A DNA stretch of 64,000 bases from Adiantum capillus-veneris. Taxonomy: Eukaryota > Streptophyta > Polypodiopsida > Polypodiales > Pteridaceae. Shown here in pieces: positions 56,729 through 64,000 of this stretch. The notes under the pieces were generated by a model. That model did not search any database and was not told where the DNA came from. It saw only the letters and a list, made by a program, of their open reading frames with translations. The DNA lies in NCBI GenBank assembly GCA_014529385.2, contig CM043942.1, forward strand, positions 108,251,141-108,315,140. The letters are read 5' to 3'. Position 1 is the stretch's first letter; every line of letters begins with the position of its first letter. The position numbers and the translations under genes are program-made.

Positions 56729-58816
56729 GTTTAAGCCTCACTCAATACTCTCAAGATGGTCCTTGATAAGAACACCTTGGCTTAGTGCACACAATCACTT
56801 TTTGCCCCTGGTCAAGTCTCTAAAAAGTCAGGAATTTGTGACTTTTTTGGTCTCTGGAAACTTGGTTTTGGGTACCCTAAAAGTTTGGAATTAGGAAACC
56901 TAGTAAAATTATGTGTGTGCTATTGCCCACAAGCTTTCTTCCTAGCTATACCTGACTCAGTTTGGAGTTGTCTATCAAAAGTTAGAGTACTTTTAGTGAA
57001 CTGCACTTGAAACAACACTCAAAACAGTCTCAGGACCAGAACACAGGAACTTTTGTGCTTGTATCTTGGCCTCCTGAGGGTATTTTTAGCTCAAACTTGA
57101 GATTTGGGATGTACTCAAGTAGGACTACAAACTTATGAAGTCGGATACCCCCATTGTGTAGAGGTACACCGACCGCGATCGTTGACCCCATGTCACAGAT
57201 TTGGAATATTTTTGCACAGTAGCTAGCCCTTGATGTCTTGATACCAAGGGTCTTTGTATTTTTGAATTTGGAGATGTTTTGACCAATGAAAACCCAAATC
57301 GCAGGTGGTTCTGCGGTTATTGGCCTGATTGTGTAACTGGGACTTTTGACCACTTTCTTTTGTTTTTTTGACCTTGCTCCTTTTGGAAAATATGTTGCAC
57401 TAGATGTCAGCTACCTACTCAAAAAATTTCAGTCCAAAATGTCACTGGAGTACACCGATGACGATCGTAGTTCCAGCTCCTTTTTGCATGAAATTTTAGG
57501 AGTTGATAGACATGGGTATGGTTAGTCTATTCCCAAACCCACTTTGCATTTGGATCACAAAAACTTGAATTTTCTCAAAATTTTGGTCTGAAGGATCAGT
57601 GATTAGTGTTTGCCCTATTTGACAATTATCTTTTGGTTTTTTGACCCTGGTTCTTTTGAGAAAGTTGTTTGTCTAGTTATCAGCTACCTACTCACCAAGT
57701 CTCAACTCAAAATGTCAGTATGGTACACCGATCGCGATCGTACTTTTGAGCCCACATTGGATGAAACTTGTGGATATGGTAGACAATGATGTGTACTGTC
57801 TACTCCCCAAATCTTTTTGAATTTGGACAAGAAAAAGTCATGTTTTCACCAGATCTTGGTCTGTTGCAGTGGTTTTCTGTCTGTCTGCTATTTTTGGCTA
57901 TTTTGGTCACTTTTTTGAATTTTGAAAACTCCTGCTATCTTATATAACCTAGGTGTATGTGTGGGTAAAGTCTGGTCAAAATCTGGCACTGAGGTACACC
58001 GAACGCGATCGTAGTTTGGAGCCCAAGTTAGACCAAATTTGGCATGCTTGTAGACACTGATGTTTTAAGGCTATCCCCCAAGTCTTTTTGCATTTGGATC
58101 ACCAAAAGTCAAGATTTTATAGTTTCTGGGTCTGTCAGGCTAGTTTTACCCAAGTGGCCTGATTTCCTTGATTTTTGATGTTTTTGGGTGTGGTTGCTTT
58201 AGACAAACTTGTTTAGAATCTTATCAGGAAGGCACATGTCAAATCTTGTCCAATTCTGGCACTGAGGTACACCGATCGCGATCGTAGTACAAAGGCCAAA
58301 TCTGATGAAATTTTGTCTGCTCCCTCTGACAAGTGTTTCCCAGTGTTTGGTGCTACCACTTTGTGATTTGAATCAATTTCAGCTCTGTTTGGTCAGATTT
58401 TCAAAATTTCAGAGTCTTATGGCCTTTTTGCCAAAGTTATGGTTTTCTGGTTTCTCGACTCGAACTCTTACCCCAAATCTGACTAGAATGTGATTTACTT
58501 ATCCTACTCCTAAGTACAGAAATGAAAGAACATAAGAAAATGAATCAAACAAAACAAACAGGATAAAAAACGGATGATGGATCAGTACTCAATCAATACA
58601 AAGAAATTTGAAGAGAAAAAATGCTTAAAGCAACCTCACTTACAACTCCCTATGTCTCTCAAGAGTAGATGTAGCCACTCCACCGACCCTAGACTCCACT
58701 AAGAACTAGACCCCTGTCTAGATGCTTCACTGAAATGTAAATGGAATGGAAATTATCTTTTGGAACAATAAGAAAACTCTGAATACACACTCGGTCACTC
58801 ATCACCTAAGATTCAT
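56729..58816 (-). other. 5' leader of pol-less element with palindrome array
   Basis: About 2.1 kb without a sustained frame, made of decayed ~270-bp units. Phrases such as 'tttggatcacaaaaa' and 'ccccaagtctttttg' recur. The five palindromic sites are listed separately. Confidence 0.65.
57163..58290. repeat. Array of five GATCGCGATC-type palindromic sites
   Basis: Sites at about 57164-57184, 57450-57470, 57723-57743, 57994-58014 and 58267-58290, about 270-290 bp apart, each starting GTACACCGA. The best copies contain the perfect 12-bp palindrome CGATCGCGATCG. In the last, GTAC borders both ends, giving a 24-bp near-palindrome with two mismatched pairs. Others have one or two changes (GACCGCGATC, GATGACGATC, GAACGCGATC). 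The LTRs carry a related site (49243-49258 and 59169-59184). Confidence 0.88.
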
Positions 58817-58834
58817 TCCCCGGCAACGGCGCCA
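58817..58834 (-). other. Primer binding site, tRNA-Asp (pol-less element)
   Basis: Same 18-base site as 31425-31442, one base inside the right LTR. Confidence 0.95.
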
Positions 58835-58835
58835 A

Positions 58836-59773
58836 TGTTTGCGGGTTGCCGCGACGGACGTCCATAGCATAGCTCTCAAGCATCAACATAAAATTATTGA
58901 TACAGGGGAAGCGACTCGGATGAGGCATGGAAACTCACTAGGGTGTCAATCCTAATGAAGTGAACTCGAAGAGATGCAACTACTAACTCTACAAGCAAAT
59001 CAATCGCACTAAAGCCAAGTAATCTGCCTATGTCCTTCTACACAGCTCTACAGTCATCACACCCGTTCACCATGCAAATCATATCGGAATCGCACGAAAC
59101 TTGAAGGGGAGCTACAGGGGACTATCAAGAACATATCCTATCATTGTCACAGCATTCTGGAGAGGTACAACGATCGCGATCGTTCATCCCACACCACGCA
59201 AAAACAGTAAACGAATGATCCTAAAGGGTCGTTTTTAGGTCCCTAAAACCTCTCCTAGGGTCAAAACAACATAAAATACGCATATAAACACTCAAAACAT
59301 CGATTTAAGGCCTAAACGAATGCGTTTGAAACCTTCACCGAATCTTGAATGCTTAGACTTGAATGAAAGAGCAGAGTAAGAGGAACACAATGCAAGAAAC
59401 AAAACTGAATTTGGATTACCGTAGCCACAGAAGCGATGATTACAAGTTGGAGCAAAGAGGTAGCTCTCTGTACGTAACGCAGTAGTCCCTTCTCTTCAAA
59501 AAATAATCTCTCTTTCCCACTAACCTTAGTGTATTATATACCTAGGGATTTCTAAAGTGGCCGACGGCCAACTTCTCATGGACCTTTACATACATCACTG
59601 GAAAAATTACATCTTTGACTCAGACTCGACATAGACGATTGACATTAGGCTTTTACAGGGTTTGATGTATTAAACATCGGAAAAATAATGTGACCACATC
59701 AAAACTTTGGCCGGCTGACCCAACGGGCGCCTTGGCTAGGTGGGCACTTGTATGTTGTTATCACCTCCAAACA
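58836..59773 (-). repeat. 5' LTR of pol-less element
   Basis: 938 bp, partner of 48910-49847, with scattered substitutions. TATA-type box at 59533-59541 on the minus strand. A perfect 16-bp palindrome AACGATCGCGATCGTT at 59169-59184. Confidence 0.95.
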
Positions 59774-59891
59774 CTCCTCCTTCCTCAAGCTCTCCATTGC
59801 AACTTTAAGCTCCCACTCTCTCTCTAAACTTTGTCTCCCTCCTCCTTCCCCAAGCTCTCCATTGCAATTTCAAGCTCCCACTTAAGTATCC
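59774..59891 (+). other. Right part of the interrupted leader (repeats and TSD)
   Basis: It starts with the CTCCT duplication (59774-59778), followed by two more units of the leader repeat seen at 48787-48909. It ends at the ATG at 59892. Confidence 0.7.
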
Positions 59892-61123
59892 ATGGCAAAC
59901 AATGGTCAAAATAGACGCCCCAAACCCATCATTCAAAGTATGGTTCTCCACAACTCGAAGAATGAGGAGCAGCAATGGGAACCTCAGGTTTTTCAAGAAG
60001 GTGCGTGGGTCTCCATGCAACCTTCTGCAATCGGTCTCCATCATGTTCGTGAAAGAACAAACGTTGATCTCCATTGGAAGGGAAGACTAATAGGCTTCAA
60101 GCAAGTAAGAGACAAGAGTACGGTCGCAATCGTTCAACATGTCTTCATGTTTGGACACATGCGTCTACGAGGGATCACCAACCCAAGGGATTTTTCTTGT
60201 AATTGTATGTCCCTTGCACTTCAATGGTTTTGATGGTAACAAAAAATTGGACTTTTTACATCTCACGGACTATTTTGTTTCTATGTAGATGTTTTTCCTT
60301 CTAGCCTTGTGGAGGAGCAGCCGCTCTCGTGCCTTTCAAGAACATTTACGGCCATGCATGCAAGTCTTGGGGATATGCTCGTCTCCAACACGACTTCATC
60401 AAACCTTGCACGACAAAGGGTGTTCTTCTACACCCACAAGTACATTGTACCTACAGATGAGCAAGGCTACGGAGAGCTACAACCTTGCGTAGCATGGAGT
60501 GGCCAAAGCCATATGCATTCACTGTAATGTCTTTGAAAGCCAAGATTGTAGCTGATGTGAGAGCATCATTAAAATTTGGAAAAGCCTCGCGTTTTGTTGG
60601 GCTTGGATGGTGTTGTCCTTCTCATGTCTTCGCTAGCATATTCGGATCTTTGCCTTTCCATCATACAAACACTATGTATGTTTGCAAAGATCTACATTAC
60701 GATACATTGGAAGCCATCCTTGGCGAGAAGTGGGGGTATCTTGAAGGACTTCACAACGGAGATCGCTTTCGGTGTTAGGTTGGAAGTTTCGGCATTGCTA
60801 TCCATTTCATCAAGGTACGCTCCACCCTTTACGTGCGGTTCTTCTATGAAAGATGGATGTTCAAGCTTGGTGAATGGATTCCATTGCAATCCACCGATGC
60901 TACAATTGAGGTATTTGATATTGCAATCAAATTGTCGAGTGGTGTTGTTGAGACCGTCCAAGTGAACAAGCATTGGACATTGGACAATGTGCGGGAGCAC
61001 TTAGTGATAATGGGTTTAGAGCATGGAGAAGATACAAAATTTTGCATCGGACGACGTAAGGTGAATGATTTTTCTCTCTTAATTATGTTATCTTTATGTT
61101 CTTTGGATTATTCCTCACTCTAA
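59892..61123 (+). pseudogene. Plus-strand spliced gene-like locus 1
   Basis: Exon 1 is 59892-60198 (MANNGQNRRPKPIIQSMVLH...TNPRDFS). Intron 60199-60288 (GTAATT...ATGTAG, 90 bp) joins in phase to exon 2 from 60289 (YVFPSSLVEEQPLSCLSRTFTAMHASLGDM). Exon 2 hits a stop at 60525; a shifted frame continues as PYAFTVMSLKAKIVADVRASLKFGKASRF to 60775. Another frame at 60833-61123 reads FKLGEWIPLQST...KHWTLDNVREHLVIMGLEHGEDTKFCIGRRK, which looks ubiquitin-like in rhythm. No family recognised. The frame changes suggest decay or unresolved splicing. The leader upstream carries the 10.9-kb insertion, so expression is doubtful. Confidence 0.45.
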
Positions 61124-61457
61124 GGTGGGTATGCTATTTCTTATTTTTTTGTTAGATTGGTAGCCGCATGGAGAGCACGATTCAAATTGAAAAGGCGCGG
61201 ATGACGGAAGAGAATCTGATTTTATCATTAGAGTAGTTATGTTTTGTACTTAAATTTCTTATAAGATCACAATTGTAAGTTCAAACTAATGGTTGTATCA
61301 AATTTTGGCAATGCACATTATATTAAAGTAGTAGTGATGTGTTTTTAGAGTTAAATAATTGTAATTTAATTTGAAAGTTTTTTATAACTTCTTGTTATTT
61401 GTGTTACTTTATGAAAATTGTTTAATATTTTAATTATTGTTATTATTATTTTAATTA
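61124..61457. other. AT-rich spacer
   Basis: No recognised gene. A short splice-like piece at about 61158-61235 (GSRMESTIQIEKARMTEENLILSLE) may be the last exon of locus 1; an acceptor-like 'tttttttgttag' precedes it. Confidence 0.35.
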
Positions 61458-61459
61458 TT

Positions 61460-61490
<31 letters not shown>

Positions 61491-61493
61491 GGG
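61458..61493. repeat. T12-G24 homopolymer pair
   Basis: Twelve T run straight into twenty-four G (61470-61493), followed by T and more G-rich sequence up to 61503. It is able to form G-quadruplexes. The exact length may be an assembly artefact. Confidence 0.85.
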
Positions 61494-61508
61494 TGGGAGG
61501 GGGCGCGC

Positions 61509-61517
61509 TATATAAAG
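61509..61517 (+). promoter_or_regulatory. TATA box of locus 2
   Basis: TATATAAAG, 111 bp before the ATG at 61620, directly after the G run and GGGCGCGC. This is a typical spacing for a plant core promoter with a short leader. Confidence 0.65.
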
Positions 61518-61619
61518 CCTCCTAAACCCTACCATTTTCACAATTCACCTACATAGCATGTTCACACTCTCATTTGAGCTCTAGCACTCTTTGCATTCCT
61601 ACCTTAGCAGCTAGCATCA

Positions 61620-62652
61620 TGACATCCTCCTCCACCCCTCTCGAAGCCACGGCGTTACAACGCTTCCAAGCGTTTTTACAAACAACGGAGTGGCAAGATC
61701 GTGACGATCTCCACAATTTCTTCACCCAATTCCCTGATGTGAACGCAACTGTTCACCTAAACATCCAATCTTTTCAGCCTATCTTGGAATTTTTTGAAAT
61801 CTACATCGACAAAGTATGCTGTACCAATTGTCAGACAAGGGGAATTGTGGATTCCATGTGATTTGCTTCGCTACATACACAAAGGCGATCGGCCTTTCAC
61901 CCAGCGGCTTCAACGATTTTGTGTGATTGCGGGTGAGGCAGGTCAGTACATTGAAGATTCACGTTTGATAAAGAAGAAGGTCGGCACCCAGTTTCTAAGT
62001 CGCTTAGCGACTTTTGTGTTTCTTCTTGCCGAGGAGCCTGAAAGATCTGAGGTGAGTTTGCCTCATTTGCGCCTTGGGGGTGTCGTCAAGGACACAAAGG
62101 AGCCCATTACAGTGCCCTGGGATGCAAGCAAAGAGGGCAATATTCTTGCCCTAACCTACCCAGGAGGTGTTATGGATGCCACCAAATCCATGGGTGATGA
62201 GGGTGCAGAAGCATCCTTTAAGCCCGCTGCAGATGCGCCGGAGGAGACACTAACTCCGGAGGTTTTTTTTTTAACGCCTCTCCCCAATTGTCATAAATGG
62301 GGAGGAATATTTGTTTTTACATGATCTTGAAAACACTTTTGACATCCGCATGGATGAGTGCCTGTCCATCTTCTGTGCCACTGTAGAGCCCTCTGCCATT
62401 GACCCCTCCTCCGATCCACTGGATCGAAGCCTCCTACCCCTTGGAGAGAGTGTGGTAGATACAGTGGAGTTGGCAATGGTGGCGGTGATAGATGCACCGC
62501 ACTCATCTGTGTCGGAGGATGAGTTTGTAGCTACACACGCATTGCTTGAAGCCCAACGCACTCCTATGCATGTTCATATAGATGAACTTGAGAGTGTCGC
62601 TATGGCTCCCAATTCATCTATTTCTCTTGACAGCAAAAGGCATAAACGATGA
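61620..62652 (+). pseudogene. Plus-strand gene-like locus 2, frameshifted
   Basis: The ATG at 61620 (MTSSSTPLEATALQRFQAFL) opens a frame through FFEIYIDK at about 61812. A one-base shift then continues as YAVPIVRQGELWIPCDLLRYIHK...RFCVIAGEAGQYIEDSRLIKKKVGTQFLSRLATFVFLLAEEPE to about 62270. Near the T8 run at 62264-62271 the frame shifts again to FLHDLENTFDIRMDECLSIFCATVEPS, ending at 62652. Three collinear frames with good protein composition point to one gene broken by two small indels. The function is unknown. The TATA box at 61509 fits. Confidence 0.5.
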
Positions 62653-62756
62653 GGACGACAAAAAACAAGAGGTATTAATAATTTTTTGTTTTGTGATTAC
62701 GTTAATTTTTATTGTTGCATTCTAAAATCTTATTTACCTATTGATTTCTTTGTAGA

Positions 62757-63185
62757 ATGTTGTGGAGCTGGATGAGCATGCAGGTCGGGGAGGAGATGGT
62801 AGGCGCCAAGCTTTTGGATGGCAGTCATCCCTTGCGCATTACCTTGGCAAGCTCCCCAGGATGGCTTTGCGATAATCCACAAGGAGTACACTCCTTGTGG
62901 TCAATTTTGGGTGTCAATGATGAAAGCAATGAGCTGCATCCTATGCCTGTCAACCATATCTCAAGCCTCCCAAGTTATTATCTTGTAAATAAATCTTTGG
63001 CCAGTGCTGCATTTGCAACACACATTCGTGGTCGTGTGCTTTGTAACGTGGCCTTAAGCCAAGCTGTAGGTCTAAGAAATGTGGAACAAATTTCTTCGGA
63101 TGTGCTGCACAAACAGCTTCCCTGCGCCCAAGAGCGCCGAGAAAACATTGCTTGCCATATCTTAGATGGCTCAAGCACTCAATAG
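62757..63185 (+). pseudogene. Possible 3' exon of locus 2
   Basis: After an intron-like T-rich stretch (62653-62755, ending 'tttctttgtag') the frame at 62756 reads NVVELDEHAGRGGDGRRQAFGWQSSLAHYLGKLPRMALR and stops. The other frame, 62757-63185, is open for 142 codons (HPLRITLASSPGWLCDNPQGVHSLWSIL). I cannot tell which is used. It could be another frameshift within one exon. Confidence 0.35.
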
Positions 63186-63410
63186 CTGCATATATCTTGT
63201 AATTAACTCTTTCAAATTTGTAATGGGACATATCACATCTTTGTACTTTGCTATTTCAAATTTTGAATGGAACTTGATTTTAACTGTGAAATTCTGTATT
63301 GAGTTTATGGTACGATAGACAGTAGGTGATTGGTTCTATCTTGTGATATGATTGTGCAATTCTCTGAACCAAAATCAAGAGTTTTTTTTCCATATAAATA
63401 ACACCATAAA

Positions 63411-63606
63411 GGCATAATATCATTGCATTTTTGTAAACCTAGCTTAGAAAAGGTTAAAAAAAGCTGTCTGGGGGCCTGCCACAAAGGCGCGCGAGAAGGC
63501 AAGTAACAGTTACTTTTGCCTTCTCGCGCGCCTCTACGGCAGGCCTCGAGACAGCTTTTGTTTACCTTCTCTAGGCTAGGTTTACAAAAATGCAATGATA
63601 TTATGC
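63411..63606. repeat. 196-bp foldback (MITE-like hairpin)
   Basis: The left arm from GGCATAATATCATTGCA pairs with a right arm ending TGCAATGATATTATGC, about 95 bp each with a dozen or so mismatches. The centre is AAGTAACAGTTACTT. It has no coding capacity; a minus-strand frame across it (63305-63622) is an artefact. It is either a MITE or a long hairpin RNA gene. I see no clear target-site duplication because flanking A and T runs extend the pairing. Confidence 0.85.
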
Positions 63607-63655
63607 TTTTTTGGTTTTTCAATCAACCACACTCGATTGACAGCTCTTCTATCGA

Positions 63656-63658
<3 letters not shown>

Positions 63659-63688
<30 letters not shown>
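63659..63688. repeat. (CT)15 microsatellite
   Basis: Thirty bases of CT repeat. Confidence 0.95.
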
Positions 63689-63692
<4 letters not shown>

Positions 63693-64000
63693 AGTTTTAC
63701 TCATATCACTTAAAACACAAATTTTCAGTACGATGGAAAAGAAATCACTAAAGCCACAACTCGTTATATTTGAAAAAGATATCTTTACATTGCCAAAATT
63801 TCATAAAAGTCAAATTCAATCTCTCTCTCCTCTAATTCGATGCGCAAGAGCTATATCCTTGGAAATTATTTTCACCCGTTTTACATGAATAGCACACAAG
63901 TTAGTGTCTTCAAAAAGATAAATTAGTTGATATTCTGCCGCTTCTTGCAGAGCTTCTACGGCGATAACTTGAACTCGAAATGCCATTCAATAACTTTGGA
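63689..64000. other. Window end without recognised gene
   Basis: A short plus-strand frame (MEKKSLKPQLVIFEKDIFTLPKF, from about 63733) runs to 63888. It has no domain and no splice support, so I leave it uncalled. Confidence 0.3.

Larger units (their letters stand above)
48910..59773 (-). mobile_element. Non-autonomous minus-strand Ty3 element lacking RT and integrase
   Basis: Two 938-bp LTRs (48910-49847 and 58836-59773), CTCCT duplications, tRNA-Asp PBS (58817-58834) and PPT (49848-49858) define a complete 10,864-bp element. Its proteins are gag, protease, a conserved linker, a decayed second protease-like domain and a W-P-K repeat tail. The linker runs straight into the second-protease region with no RT, RNase H or integrase between, so pol was deleted. 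It is a cousin of the inner element at 2803-32376, with the same tRNA primer, short knuckles and linker phrases. Confidence 0.93.

Noticed and set aside
62271-62561. Minus-strand ORFs over locus 2
   Set aside because: They are antisense to the collinear plus-strand frames; Ser/Thr-rich composition follows from the sense codons.

Overview
The window reads as heterochromatin-like plant nuclear DNA from a large, transposon-rich genome. Supporting signs are plant-type LTR retrotransposon primer sites (tRNA-Asp and initiator tRNA-Met), Tat/Athila-like Ty3 pol proteins, spliced exons with GT/AG borders, TATA boxes, and long CT/GA and CA microsatellites. I see no bacterial, organellar or rRNA/tRNA genes. 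A seed-free land plant (fern, lycophyte or bryophyte) is my guess from the look of the proteins; the sequence does not prove it.

Layout, 1-34.9 kb: one nested stack of retroelements. The outermost is the 3' part of a plus-strand Ty3 element (1-34901; 3' LTR 33750-34901). Its last ORF ('ORF3') is split at 2797/32382 by a minus-strand element of the same superfamily, 2803-32376 (29.6 kb with its nested guests, about 18.4 kb without), flanked by ATGAT duplications. That inner element reads, on the minus strand: LTR, tRNA-Asp PBS, leader with palindromes, gag, protease, RT, RNase H, an integrase with a duplicated zinc domain, a second protease-like domain, a second palindrome array, ORF3, PPT, LTR. 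Two further elements sit inside it: a plus-strand element with gag and protease but no pol (11212-18638, GTAC duplications, 1.93-kb LTRs) in the second protease, and a deleted plus-strand Ty1/copia element (22424-26161, CTTTT duplications) between protease and RT.

34.9-48.4 kb: microsatellites, a degenerate transposase-like stretch (about 37.6-40.1 kb), a spliced gene or pseudogene ending in a RING-like C/H-rich domain (about 42.0-44.2 kb), a small acidic ORF (45.8-46.2 kb), and the 3' remnant of another minus-strand Ty3 element (integrase C-terminus plus second protease, 46.5-48.4 kb).

48.4-64 kb: a plus-strand promoter and leader interrupted by a complete 10.9-kb minus-strand Ty3 element lacking RT and integrase (48910-59773, CTCCT duplications). 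Downstream are two plus-strand gene-like loci with frameshifts (59892-61123 and 61620-63185), a T/G homopolymer pair and a 196-bp foldback.

Most unusual points: (1) each Ty3 family carries its own roughly 24-bp palindromic word with a central CG-rich core, repeated every ~250-480 bp ahead of its ORFs and present again in the same region of its LTR; (2) an exact 126-residue tandem duplication of the integrase H2C2 zinc domain; (3) a second protease-like domain after integrase, behind a UAA stop at the same place in two elements. All family calls are by reading; no database search was run.
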